Position numbers and translations under genes: made by a program
NCBI GenBank assembly: GCA_964490725.1
Contig: CAZBDU010000018.1
Span: forward strand, 12,533-76,532
DNA: 64,000 nucleotides
Reading direction: 5' to 3'
From: CAZBDU01 sp964490725
GTDB lineage: Bacteria > Spirochaetota > Spirochaetia > SZUA-6 > DRHE01
The notes under the pieces: generated by a model
Databases searched by the model: none
Told to the model about the DNA's origin: nothing
What the model saw: the letters and a program-made list of their open reading frames with translations, nothing else
Shown here: piece after piece, positions 23,953-32,616 of the stretch
Layout of the letters: the number at the start of each line of letters is the position of its first letter
How positions within the stretch are numbered: position 1 is the first letter of the stretch

Positions 23953-25081
23953 GATCCGGAAAGTGGCCGTGCTGGGCGCCGGCAACGGCGGATTCATGGC
24001 CGCCGCGGACATGGCCCTGGCGGGCCGTGAGGTGGCGCTGTTCTCGCGGAACATGGAGCGGATCCGGGGCGTGAAGGAAAAGGGGGGGATCGAGGTCCTG
24101 GACATCGACTCCCGGCCCACCGGGCAGCTGGGCAGGATCGCCTGCGTCACCGACGACATCGCGGAGGCCCTGAGCGGGGCCCAGGTGGTCCTGAATCCGG
24201 TGCCCTTCTTCGTCTGCCAGGAATACGCCCGCCTGGCGGCCTCGCACCTGGAGGAGGACCAGGTGGTGCTCTACCTGGGCAAGGGCGGCGCCTCGCTCAC
24301 CTGGGCCGCGGCGCTGCGGGAGAGCGGCAGCGGGAAGAGGGTGTACCTGGCCGACTGCAACACCCTCCCCTACGGGGCCTCCCGCAAGGGGGACTGGCAG
24401 GTGCGCCTGGAGAGCCGGGTGCTCAACCTGATCATCGCCTGCTTTCCGGGCAAGGACATCGCCCGGGTGGCAAGGGTGGCGGAGGAAATCTTCCCGAAGG
24501 ACAAGGGGTACGCCATCCGCAGGGGGCAGAACGCCATCGACTCCATCCTGGTGGACTACAACGCCATCACCCACACTCCGCCCATGATCTGCAACGCCGC
24601 CCGCATCGAGCTGGGCCAGAAGGATTTCCACCTCTTCGGGGAGAGGGAGAACACCCCGGCGGTGGTGCGGCTGATCGAGCGCATCGACCGGGAGCGCATG
24701 GCCATCGGGCGGAAGCTCGGCCTGGAGCAGCATCCCCTGGAGGAGGAGATCCTCACCGTCGGGTGGAACCCCAACGGGGAGGACCGGGTGCTGCCCCTCT
24801 ACCAGGCCATCCACACGCCCTTTCTGGAGGTGTGCGAGGGCCCGTTCAGGCTGGACACCCGCCATCTCACCGAGGACGTTCCCTTCGGGCTGGTCACCTA
24901 CTCCTCCCTGGGGAGGATGTTGGGGGTGCCCACCCCGGTGAGCGACGCGGTGATCACCATCGCCGAGGGGCTGCTGGATCGGGACCTGCGGAGCATCGGA
25001 CGGACAGTGGAGTCCATGGGCATCGACCCGTCGTGGTCGGTGGATCGGCTGAAACGCTACCTGCACGAAGGTGCGCTCTAG
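23945..25081 (+). CDS. Octopine/opine dehydrogenase-family NAD(P) oxidoreductase
   Basis: 378 residues. N-terminal Rossmann domain VAVLGAGNGGFMAAADMALA (GxGNGG motif). The opine-dehydrogenase C-domain begins near AITHTPPMICNAARIE. That segment carries the conserved His of the family catalytic dyad, and LIERIDRERMAIGRKLGL follows. These enzymes couple an amino acid to a 2-oxoacid by reductive imine formation, or do the reverse. Here oxidation of an N-(carboxyalkyl) amino acid is possible. GTG start overlapping hyuB by 8 bp, so it is tightly coupled. Confidence 0.85.
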   Translation: MAEIRKVAVLGAGNGGFMAAADMALAGREVALFSRNMERIRGVKEKGGIEVLDIDSRPTGQLGRIACVTDDIAEALSGAQVVLNPVPFFVCQEYARLAASHLEEDQVVLYLGKGGASLTWAAALRESGSGKRVYLADCNTLPYGASRKGDWQVRLESRVLNLIIACFPGKDIARVARVAEEIFPKDKGYAIRRGQNAIDSILVDYNAITHTPPMICNAARIELGQKDFHLFGERENTPAVVRLIERIDRERMAIGRKLGLEQHPLEEEILTVGWNPNGEDRVLPLYQAIHTPFLEVCEGPFRLDTRHLTEDVPFGLVTYSSLGRMLGVPTPVSDAVITIAEGLLDRDLRSIGRTVESMGIDPSWSVDRLKRYLHEGAL

Positions 25082-25113
25082 CGGTGCGGCGCAGCGCGCG
25101 GAAGGAGGAACCG

Positions 25114-26115
25114 ATGCCGGACCTGAAGGGAAGGGACCTGAAGGGGATTGCGGACCTTTGTAAGGAAGAGATCGAGCTCATCCTGGAGGTGTCGAAGCTG
25201 CTCAAGCAGGAGCTGAGAATGGGCAGGCCCCACCGGCTGCTTCAGGGCAGGAGCCTGGGGGGCATCTTCGAGACCCCCTCCACCCGCACCAGCGTCTCCT
25301 TCGAGACCGCCATGATGCAGCTGGGCGGGCACATGCTCTGGCTGGACCAGCACCGCCTGTGGGTCGGAGAGGCGGCGGAGGAGGACTGGCGGGACACCAT
25401 CCTGACCCTGGACCGCTACCTGGACGGCATCGCCTACCGGGCGGTGCGCCGCGACCGGCTGGAGTCGGCGGCCCGCTTCGCCTCCATCCCCCTCATCAAC
25501 GCCTCCTGCCCGGTGGAGCACCCCTGCCAGGCGCTGGCCGACCTGATGACCATGGTGGAGAAGAAGGGCCCGGTCCAGGGCGCGAAGGTGGCCCTCTGCT
25601 GGGGCTTCCGCACGGCCAACCCGCCCGCCGGCCTGACCAACTCCACCATGCTGATGGCCGGCAAGCTGGGCTTCGAGCTGGTGATCGCCTGCCCGGAAGG
25701 CTTCGAGCCGGACCTGGCCGTCAAGGAGGAAGCCCAGCGGGAGGCGGCCGCCAGCGGGGGCAGCATCAGCATCGTGCGCTCTTACGAGGAGGCGGTGCGG
25801 GGGGCGGACTTCCTCAACGTGTACTCCTGGGTCTCCCCGGAGGTGTTCGCCAAAGGGCTGGAGACCCACTTCCAGGGGGACCCCGAGTTCCAGGAGCAGA
25901 AGGCCGCCCTGAAGGACGACTGGTGCGTCACCCGGAAGGTCGTGGAGATGGCCAGCAAGGACGTGAAGGTGATGCACTGCCTGCCGGTCTCACGCAACAA
26001 CGAGGTGACCGACGAGGTGCTGGACTCCCCGGCCTCGATCGTCTTCGACGAGGCCGAGAACCGCCTGCACACCGAGAAGGCCCTGCTGGCCCTCCTGATG
26101 GGCGGGTACCGGTAG
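25114..26115 (+). CDS. Aspartate/ornithine carbamoyltransferase family protein, knotted-type
   Basis: 333 residues. Carbamoyl-phosphate site FETPSTRTSVSFETAM (STRT motif), HPCQALADL, and HCLPVSRNNEVTDEVLDSP near the C-terminus, with FDEAENRLHTEKALLALL as the final helix. The ornithine-specific DxxxSMG loop of true OTC is replaced around NVYSWVSPEV, so the second substrate is probably not free ornithine. The family includes AOTC/SOTC-type and YgeW-type enzymes, the latter occurring in anaerobic purine-catabolic clusters. Running backwards, it could release carbamoyl phosphate for ATP (inference). GGAAGGAGG site before the ATG. Confidence 0.88.
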   Translation: MPDLKGRDLKGIADLCKEEIELILEVSKLLKQELRMGRPHRLLQGRSLGGIFETPSTRTSVSFETAMMQLGGHMLWLDQHRLWVGEAAEEDWRDTILTLDRYLDGIAYRAVRRDRLESAARFASIPLINASCPVEHPCQALADLMTMVEKKGPVQGAKVALCWGFRTANPPAGLTNSTMLMAGKLGFELVIACPEGFEPDLAVKEEAQREAAASGGSISIVRSYEEAVRGADFLNVYSWVSPEVFAKGLETHFQGDPEFQEQKAALKDDWCVTRKVVEMASKDVKVMHCLPVSRNNEVTDEVLDSPASIVFDEAENRLHTEKALLALLMGGYR

Positions 26116-26125
26116 GAGCGGGACA

Positions 26126-26530
26126 GTGGCGACGGGGTTCGAGATCGACGCCGAGAAGTGCACCGAATGCCGCCGGTGTACGGCCGCCTGTGCGCTGGCC
26201 AAGACCGGGCGGGTCCGGCCGGCGGACGCGCGCATCCCCATCGAGACGCGCTGGCCGGAGCTTCCCGCCATCCGGGTGTGCCGCTTCGACGACTGCGACG
26301 GGCAGCCCTGCATCGCCTCCTGTCCGGTGGAGGCCATCACGGTGGAGGCGGGGATCGTGCGGATCGACCCGGGACTCTGTACCGGGTGCGAGGCCTGCCT
26401 TGAGGTCTGTCCCTACGGGGCCATCCGGCTGAACGGGGAGGGGACGGCCTTCAAGTGCGACTTCTGCGACGGAAGCCCGGCCTGCGTGCCCGAGTGCGTC
26501 ACCGGCGCGTTGACCCGCAAGGAGGGGTAG
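26126..26530 (+). CDS. Polyferredoxin-type 4Fe-4S protein
   Basis: 134-residue electron carrier with several [4Fe-4S] motifs: CTECRRCTAACAL near the start, FDDCDGQPCIASCPVEA, CTGCEACLEVCPYGA and CDFCDGSPACVPECV. The layout is that of DMSO-reductase-type iron-sulfur subunits. It stands 5 bp before the aldehyde oxidoreductase gene, so it is the likely electron partner of that enzyme. GTG start with GGAGCGGGACA upstream. Confidence 0.92.
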   Translation: MATGFEIDAEKCTECRRCTAACALAKTGRVRPADARIPIETRWPELPAIRVCRFDDCDGQPCIASCPVEAITVEAGIVRIDPGLCTGCEACLEVCPYGAIRLNGEGTAFKCDFCDGSPACVPECVTGALTRKEG

Positions 26531-26535
26531 TGAGG

Positions 26536-28401
26536 ATGCCCGGAAGCATGTTCGACACCATCCTGCGCATCGACCTGGCCGGTCGCAGCGCCCGCGCCTG
26601 GAGCGTGCCGGGGCAGCTGCGGGAGTACCTGGGAGGCATGGGCTACGGCACCAAAATCCTGGTCGACGAGGTGCCGCCCTCCACCGATGCCCTGGCTCCG
26701 GAGAACAAGCTGATCCTGACCGTGGGACCCCTCACCGGGACCCTGGCCCCCATGTTCCCCCAGAGCTGCGTCGTGACCAAGTCGCCCCTGAGCGGGACCA
26801 TCCTGAACACCTACGCCGGCGGGTTCCTGGGCGCGGAGATCAAGTTCTGCGGGCTGGACGGCCTGGTGCTGGAGGGGCGGGCCGACGGGTGGACCCTGCT
26901 GCTGGTCGAGGACGGCCGGGTGAGCTTTCACGACGCTGCCCCGGTGCTGGGCAAGAGCACCGCGGAAACGGAGCGCTACATGAAGGAGCGCTTCGGCGCG
27001 GAGGTGCGCACTCTCTCCATCGGCCGGGCCGGGGAGAAGGCGGTGGCCATGGCCGGGATCTTTGCGGAGACCCGCACCTTCGGCCGCGGAGGAGCCGGAG
27101 CCGTCCTGGGCTCGAAGCGGGTCAAGGGGATGGCCTTCCGCGGCAGCCGCGGGGTGGGGGTGGCTGACCGGGGGGCCTTCGGCGCGCTGGTGGCCCGCAA
27201 CATGGAGATGCTGCGGCAGGCCTGCGCCGAGGAGTTCAACCTGGTGGGGATGTTCTCCCGGGTGGGAACCGGCGCCGGGCTGGGCCTGGTGAACGGCCGG
27301 GGGGGCCTGGCCACCCGCAACCACCTCTACGGCCACTTCGAGCGGGGAGCGGAGATCGACGGGTTCGCCTACGCCCGCCGGTTCTACACGCGTCCGGTGG
27401 CCTGCTACGGGTGCCCGGTGCACTGCGGGATGCTGCACAAGTTCCGCAGGGCCGACGGCCGTGAATCCTGGCTGCGGGGGCCGGAGTACGAGACCATGTA
27501 CGCGCTGGGCTCCCAGGTGCTGAACGACGACCCGGTGGCGCTGGCTGAGGCCAACCAGATGTGCGAGGAGTACGGCATGGACACCCTCACCTCGGGGGTG
27601 ACCGTGGCCTGGGCGCTGGAGATGGGGGAGAAGGGGCTGCTGAAGGAGCCGGGTCTCTCCTTGCGCTTCGGAGACCGGCAGGCGGTGCTGGAGCTGCTGC
27701 GCAGGATCGGCGAGCGGGAAGGGCTCGGCGACCTGCTGGCCCGCGGCCCGGGGAAGGCGGCGGAGAGCCTGGGGCCCGAGGGGCTGCACGCGGCCATGCA
27801 GATCAAGAACTCCGGCTTCGCCGCCTGGATGCCCCGCCGCATGAAAGGCACCGGTCTGGCCTTCGCCACTTCCAACCGGGGCGCCTGCCACAAGCGGGCC
27901 CCGGTGGGTCCGGAGATCACCGGACAGGTGGACATGGACAGCATCGAGGGCAAGCCGGCCATGGTGCGGGAGATACAGGACAAGGTGAACGCCATCTTCA
28001 CCCTGGTGGCCTGCCGCTTCCACGAGTTCGCCTTTCCGGCGGAGCTGTACCCGCGCTACCTGGAGGCGGCCACCGGGCGCGCCCTCTCTCTGGAGGAGTT
28101 CCTGCGGGTGGGCGAGCGCATCTGGAACCTGGAGCGGCTGTTCAACCTGGGGGCCGGGCTCTCCCACAGGGACGACACCCTTCCCGGGCGGTGCTTCGAG
28201 CCCATCCGGGGGGAGCAGTCGGAGGGGGCGGTCATGAGCCACGAGCAGCTCAAGACCATGCTGCAGGAGTACTACGCGCTGCGCGGCTGGGACCCGCAGG
28301 GCGTGCCGGCGGCGGGCAAGCTCGCCGAGCTGGGCCTGGAGCCGTACGGGAGGCTGGCCGGCGGGCCGGCGCAGGGCCCGGCGGCGAAGCGGAGGTCCTG
28401 A
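26536..28401 (+). CDS. aor: Tungsten-type aldehyde:ferredoxin oxidoreductase
   Basis: 621 residues. N-terminal domain with LRIDLAGRSARAWSVP and YLGGMGYGTKILVDE, the pterin-binding region around SKVVTKSPLSG-like CVVTKSPLSGTILNTYAGG, and cluster cysteines CYGCPVHC in the middle plus a fourth Cys in FTLVACRFHEF. Family members oxidise aldehydes to acids and reduce ferredoxin with a W-bispterin centre. The ferredoxin gene upstream and a MoaD-like gene directly downstream (TGATG overlap) form a dedicated set. It probably removes an aldehyde made during the catabolic route, or acts on a carboxylate in reverse (inference). Confidence 0.92.
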   Translation: MPGSMFDTILRIDLAGRSARAWSVPGQLREYLGGMGYGTKILVDEVPPSTDALAPENKLILTVGPLTGTLAPMFPQSCVVTKSPLSGTILNTYAGGFLGAEIKFCGLDGLVLEGRADGWTLLLVEDGRVSFHDAAPVLGKSTAETERYMKERFGAEVRTLSIGRAGEKAVAMAGIFAETRTFGRGGAGAVLGSKRVKGMAFRGSRGVGVADRGAFGALVARNMEMLRQACAEEFNLVGMFSRVGTGAGLGLVNGRGGLATRNHLYGHFERGAEIDGFAYARRFYTRPVACYGCPVHCGMLHKFRRADGRESWLRGPEYETMYALGSQVLNDDPVALAEANQMCEEYGMDTLTSGVTVAWALEMGEKGLLKEPGLSLRFGDRQAVLELLRRIGEREGLGDLLARGPGKAAESLGPEGLHAAMQIKNSGFAAWMPRRMKGTGLAFATSNRGACHKRAPVGPEITGQVDMDSIEGKPAMVREIQDKVNAIFTLVACRFHEFAFPAELYPRYLEAATGRALSLEEFLRVGERIWNLERLFNLGAGLSHRDDTLPGRCFEPIRGEQSEGAVMSHEQLKTMLQEYYALRGWDPQGVPAAGKLAELGLEPYGRLAGGPAQGPAAKRRS

Positions 28402-28763
28402 TGGAGGTGCGCTTCGAGCTGCTGACCCTGTTCCGGGAGAAGGCCGGTGCCGGCGAGCTCACCCTGGAGGTGGAGGGGCTCTCCCCCGGCGGTCCTCTGC
28501 TGGAGGCGCTTCTGGCCCTGGAGGCCCGCTTCGCCGGGGCAGGCCTGCGGGTCCTGGAAAGCGCGGTGAGTACGGCAGGCGCTGCGGGCTCCGGCGAGGG
28601 CGCTGCCGCCGGGGCTGCCGGCGCCGGCGCCGCGCTGCGGCCGGGGGTCCTGGTGTTCCTGCGCGATGCAGCGGGAACGCTGGTGCGGGCAAGGGAGGCG
28701 AACGCACCCCTGCCGGCCGGGACCCGGTCGGTGGTGCTGTCAACGGCCATGGAAGGCGGCTGA
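28401..28763 (+). CDS. MoaD/ThiS-like sulfur carrier with Ala/Gly insert
   Basis: 120 residues ending in Gly-Gly, the terminus that MoaD/ThiS proteins use for thiocarboxylate formation. The start EVRFELLTLFREKAGAGELT and the stretch GPLLEALLALEARF fit MoaD. Between them and the C-terminal strand (VLVFLRDAAGTLVRAREANA) lies an insert of about 25 mostly Ala/Gly residues, making the protein longer than the usual 80-90. It overlaps the aldehyde oxidoreductase stop, a common pairing. It likely supplies sulfur for the tungsto/molybdopterin of this operon. Confidence 0.8.
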   Translation: MEVRFELLTLFREKAGAGELTLEVEGLSPGGPLLEALLALEARFAGAGLRVLESAVSTAGAAGSGEGAAAGAAGAGAALRPGVLVFLRDAAGTLVRAREANAPLPAGTRSVVLSTAMEGG

Positions 28764-28783
28764 TACGGAAGGCGGCTGAAGGG

Positions 28784-29713
28784 ATGAGATACCTGTTTCC
28801 CAGCTCGGTGGAGGAGGCCCTGCAGGCGCTCGGCGCCGGGGGCAGCGCGGCCCACCAAGCGGTCAGGCTGATCGCCGGAGGCACGGATCTGGCGGTGCAG
28901 ATGGCCGACGGGGCGCAGCGCCCCGACACCCTGGTGGATCTGAGCCGCATCGAGGCGCTCTGCGGCATCGAGGGCGGACCGGAGGGCCTGCGCATCGGGG
29001 CCCTGACCACCATCGCCCGGATCGCCGCCTCCGCCGGCCTGCCGGCCTGCCTGGTACAGGGCGCCCGCTCGATCGGCGCGCCTCAGGTGCGCAGCCTGGC
29101 CACCATCGGCGGCAACATCTGCAACGCCTCACCCTGCGGCGACACGCTGGCGCCCCTGGTGGCGCTGGAGGCGGTCTTCCTCCTGGTTTCCCCGCGGGGG
29201 CAGCGGGAGGTGGCGGCCGAGGCGTTCTTCCGGGGACCGAAAGAGACGGTGCTGGACAGGGATGAGATCCTCACCGAGGTGCGCATCGGAGCCGGGGCGC
29301 TTCAAGGGCGGTCGGCCTTCCGCTCCATCGGCAGGCGCGCCGGCCAGGCCATCTCTCAGGTCAACCTGGCCCTGTGGGCGCTTCCGGAGGGAGGGCCGGG
29401 GCGGCGGTCGCCGGAGCCGCCGGGGCCGGGGCGGCGGGATCCGCGGGAGCCGCTGGACCGGGGGGAGGCGCGGCTGGCGGACCTGAGGCTGGCGGCCGGC
29501 TCGGTGGCCCCGGTTCCGCTGCGCCTGGTGGAGACCGAGGGGCTGCTCCGCGGGCGGGAGCTCTCCCCGGAGCTGCTGGCCGAGGCCGGGGAGCGGCTGG
29601 CCGCCGAGATCCGGCCCATCTCCGACGTGCGGGCCACGGACGCCTACCGCAGGGAGGTGATCCGCGGCCTGTTCGGCGAGCTGGTGGAGGAGATCCTGGG
29701 AGCGGCCTCATGA
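28784..29713 (+). CDS. FAD-binding subunit of a xanthine-dehydrogenase-family molybdoenzyme
   Basis: 309 residues of the CoxM/XdhB type. FAD motifs are visible: RLIAGGTDLAVQMADG and RSLATIGGNICNASPCGDTL. The C-terminal CO-dehydrogenase-flavoprotein domain ends in ISDVRATDAYRREVIRGLFG. A Pro/Gly/Arg-rich insert (about residues 203-225) interrupts the normal strand after QVNLALWALPEG. It shuttles electrons from the Fe-S/Mo subunit encoded next (ATGA overlap) to NAD+ or another carrier. Confidence 0.92.
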   Translation: MRYLFPSSVEEALQALGAGGSAAHQAVRLIAGGTDLAVQMADGAQRPDTLVDLSRIEALCGIEGGPEGLRIGALTTIARIAASAGLPACLVQGARSIGAPQVRSLATIGGNICNASPCGDTLAPLVALEAVFLLVSPRGQREVAAEAFFRGPKETVLDRDEILTEVRIGAGALQGRSAFRSIGRRAGQAISQVNLALWALPEGGPGRRSPEPPGPGRRDPREPLDRGEARLADLRLAAGSVAPVPLRLVETEGLLRGRELSPELLAEAGERLAAEIRPISDVRATDAYRREVIRGLFGELVEEILGAAS

Positions 29714-32601
29714 TCGTGGAGTTCACCTGCAACGGCAAGGCGGTACGGGTGGAGGCGCCGGAGGAGATGCGCGCGCTGGACCTGATCCGGGATTCGCTGG
29801 GGCTGACGGGCACCAAGGAGGGCTGCGGCCGCGGCGAGTGCGGGGCCTGCACCATCCTGCTGGACGGCCGGCCGGTGAACGCCTGCCTGCTGTTCGCCCC
29901 GCGCCTGGCCGGCCGGACGGTGGAGACCATCGAGGGGCTGGCCGGCCCGGACGGGAGCCTGCATCCCATTCAGGAGGCCTTCCTGGAGGAGGGGGCGGTG
30001 CAGTGCGGGTACTGCACCCCCGGGATGGTTCTCTCTGCCAAGGCGCTCCTGGACCGCCGGCCGGACCCTACGGATGAGGAGATCGAGGACGCCATCAGCG
30101 GCAACCTGTGCCGCTGCACCGGCTACGCCCGCATCGTAAGGGCGATCCGGGCGGCGGCCAGGCGCGACTCGGCGGAGGGCAGCGGGGGTGACTCGGCGGA
30201 GGGCAGCGGGGGCGACTGGGTGGAGGGCAGCGGTGGCGATCCGGCGGCCGCCGCGACGGGGCTGCGGGTGGTGGGCACACCGGTGCGGAGGATCGACGGC
30301 CCTGAGTTGGTCACCGGGCGGGCGGTCTTCACCGCGGACCTGCGCTTCCCGGGGATGCTCTACGGGTGCGTGCGGCGCGCCGGTACGGCCGCGGGACGCC
30401 TGCGGGGCGTGGCCATCGAGGAGGCGCTGCAGGTGCCCGGGGTGGTGCGGGTGCTCCGCGCCGCCGACATTCCCGGGCCGAATCTGATCGGGATCCTCCC
30501 CCCCTTCGACCAGCCGCTGCTGGCCGCGGAGGAGATCCGCTACGCCGGGGAGTCGGTGGCCCTGGTGGTGGCCCGCTCCAGGGAGGCGGCCCGCCGCGGG
30601 GCCGCCTCCCTGGAGCCGCAGATCGAACCCTGGGAGCCCATCCTGGAGCCCGAGGAGGCGCTTCGGGAAGGCGCCCGCAAGATCCATCCCGGCGGCAACG
30701 TCACCTTCAGCAAGAAGCTGGTCAAGGGGGACGTGGAGCGGGGCTTTCAGGAGGCGGAGGTGGTGGTGGAGGGGGTCTACCGCACCTCCTTTCAGGAGCA
30801 CGCCTACCTGGAGCCGGAAGCCGTCTGCGCGGTCCCGGGCGGAGAGGGACGCACCACCGTGTACGCCTCCTGCCAGTCTCCCTTCCACCTGCGGGGCCAC
30901 ATCGCGGCCAACCTGGGGGTGCCGGCCTCCAGGGTCAGGGTGATCCAGTCCTGCACCGGGGGGTCCTTCGGGGGCAAGGACGACGTGGCCACCGAGATGG
31001 GCTCCCTGGCCGCCGTAGCCGCCTCCCTCACCGGCAGGCCGGTGACGATCGTCCACGAGCGGGAAGAGTCCATCGTAGGCTCCAACCTGCGCCACGCGGC
31101 GCGGATCGAGTACCGCACCGGGGCCAGGCGGGACGGCCGCATCACCGCCCGGGAGGCGCGCATCTTGCTCGACGGGGGAGCCTACGCCTCTGAGAGCCCC
31201 TTCGTCACCATGAAGGCACTCATCCATGCGGCCGGCCCCTACGATGTGCCCAACGTGCGCGTGGAGTGCACCACCGCCTACACCAACCTAACCTACTGCG
31301 GCGCCTTCCGCGGTTTCGGTGTACCCCAGGTGACCTTCGCCTCCGAGAGCCAGCTCGACGAGCTGGCCGGGAAGCTGGAGCTGGACCCCCTGGAGCTGCG
31401 GCTCCTGAACGCCCTGCGCCCCGGCGGCGCCACCGCCACCGGGCAGGTGTTCCAAGAGTCGGTGGGCTTCGTGGAGACCCTGGAGAGGGTGGGGGAGATC
31501 CGGCGGGAGCGGGGGCTTGGAGGCGGGGGTGCGCCGGAGGCCGCCCCGGTCCCGGCCCCGGCGCCTGGCAGCGGCACGGCCGCGCCGCGCCACCCCCAGC
31601 CCCCGGGGGAGGGGCGGTGGCTGTACGGCACGGGCATCGCCGGGCTGCTTCAGGGCATCTCCAACGGCGCGGAGGGGATCGACGTGGTGGGGGCCTCGGT
31701 CCAGGTCGGCCAGGACGGGAGCGTCCTGGTCAACGTGGGGCTGTCGGACATGGGACAGGGCTCGCGCACCGTCTTTGCCCAGGTGGCCGCAGAGGTGCTG
31801 GGGGTTGGCCTGGAGCAGGTGACGGTGGGCCGGGTGGACACCGACGCGGTTCACGACTCGGGGCCCACCGTGGCCTCCCGCTCCACCACGGTGGGTGGGA
31901 TGGCGGTGCTCAAGGCAGCCGGGGAGGTGAAGAAGTCCCTGCTGAAGATGGCCTCGCTGATGTTCAAGGCGGAGGAGGAGAAGGTAGAGCTGGCCGGCGG
32001 CTTCGCCCGGCTGCAGGGTGTGCCGGAGGCGGCTATTCCGCTGCGCGAGGTGGCCACGGCGGCCTACTGGAGCGGTTTCCCCCTGATGAACCTGGCCTTC
32101 TCCCGGGCGCCGGACGCCTCCTTCGACCACGAGACCCACCAGGGCAGCATCTACATCGCCTACAACTTCGGGACCCACCTGATGCGCGTGGGGGTGGATC
32201 GCCTTACCGGCAGGGTGGAGGTCCTGCGCCACGTGGCCGCCCACGACGTGGGCAAGGTCATCAACCCGGCCGGAGTGGTGGGGCAGGTGGAGGGAGCCTC
32301 CCTCATGGGCTACGCCCTGGCCCACCTGGAGAAGATCCTCTACGACCGGGAGGGGAGGATCCTGAACGCCAACTTCGCCGACTACGCCGTGCCCACGGTG
32401 ATGGACCGGCTGCCAACCGAGACCATCCTGGTGGAGCACGCCAGCCCCACGGGTCCCTGGGGGGCCAAGGGGATCGGGGAGCCGCCGGTGGCCGGGGCGG
32501 CGGCGGCCTTCGCCAACGCCGTGGCCGACGCGGTGGGGGTCCGCTTCACCCGGCTGCCTATCACCCGGGAGGAGATACTCTCGGCTCTGCGGGGACCGTG
32601 A
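29710..32601 (+). CDS. Fused [2Fe-2S] plus molybdopterin subunit, xanthine-dehydrogenase family
   Basis: 963 residues joining two normally separate subunits. Residues 1-155: plant-type [2Fe-2S] loop CGRGECGACTILLDGR and the second cluster domain QCGYCTPGMVLSAKALL with CRCTG. Then a linker of three SAEGSGGD-like repeats. From about 185: Mo domain with GTPVRRIDGPELVTGRAVFT, the pterin loops GGSFGGKDD and GAFRGFGVPQ, and the catalytic Glu in KGIGEPPVAGA near the end. It hydroxylates an N-heterocycle (purine-type) with water as oxygen source. A second Pro/Ala/Gly-rich insert sits near residues 600-635. Context favours purine-like substrates. Confidence 0.93.
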   Translation: MIVEFTCNGKAVRVEAPEEMRALDLIRDSLGLTGTKEGCGRGECGACTILLDGRPVNACLLFAPRLAGRTVETIEGLAGPDGSLHPIQEAFLEEGAVQCGYCTPGMVLSAKALLDRRPDPTDEEIEDAISGNLCRCTGYARIVRAIRAAARRDSAEGSGGDSAEGSGGDWVEGSGGDPAAAATGLRVVGTPVRRIDGPELVTGRAVFTADLRFPGMLYGCVRRAGTAAGRLRGVAIEEALQVPGVVRVLRAADIPGPNLIGILPPFDQPLLAAEEIRYAGESVALVVARSREAARRGAASLEPQIEPWEPILEPEEALREGARKIHPGGNVTFSKKLVKGDVERGFQEAEVVVEGVYRTSFQEHAYLEPEAVCAVPGGEGRTTVYASCQSPFHLRGHIAANLGVPASRVRVIQSCTGGSFGGKDDVATEMGSLAAVAASLTGRPVTIVHEREESIVGSNLRHAARIEYRTGARRDGRITAREARILLDGGAYASESPFVTMKALIHAAGPYDVPNVRVECTTAYTNLTYCGAFRGFGVPQVTFASESQLDELAGKLELDPLELRLLNALRPGGATATGQVFQESVGFVETLERVGEIRRERGLGGGGAPEAAPVPAPAPGSGTAAPRHPQPPGEGRWLYGTGIAGLLQGISNGAEGIDVVGASVQVGQDGSVLVNVGLSDMGQGSRTVFAQVAAEVLGVGLEQVTVGRVDTDAVHDSGPTVASRSTTVGGMAVLKAAGEVKKSLLKMASLMFKAEEEKVELAGGFARLQGVPEAAIPLREVATAAYWSGFPLMNLAFSRAPDASFDHETHQGSIYIAYNFGTHLMRVGVDRLTGRVEVLRHVAAHDVGKVINPAGVVGQVEGASLMGYALAHLEKILYDREGRILNANFADYAVPTVMDRLPTETILVEHASPTGPWGAKGIGEPPVAGAAAAFANAVADAVGVRFTRLPITREEILSALRGP
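30166..30237 (+). repeat. Three 24-bp repeats coding the linker of the fused Mo subunit
   Basis: Unit starting GACTCGGCGGAGGGCAGC repeats at 30166, 30190 and 30214. The third copy has several substitutions. In protein it gives SAEGSGGD, SAEGSGGD and WVEGSGGD. The length is a multiple of three, so copy change would only alter the linker. Confidence 0.85.
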
Positions 32602-32616
32602 GGTAAGGAGGAGCCT

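Noticed and set aside
30166..30237. Possible CRISPR-like array
   Set aside because: The 24-bp units are directly tandem without spacers, stay in frame inside the Fe-S/Mo gene and encode a linker.
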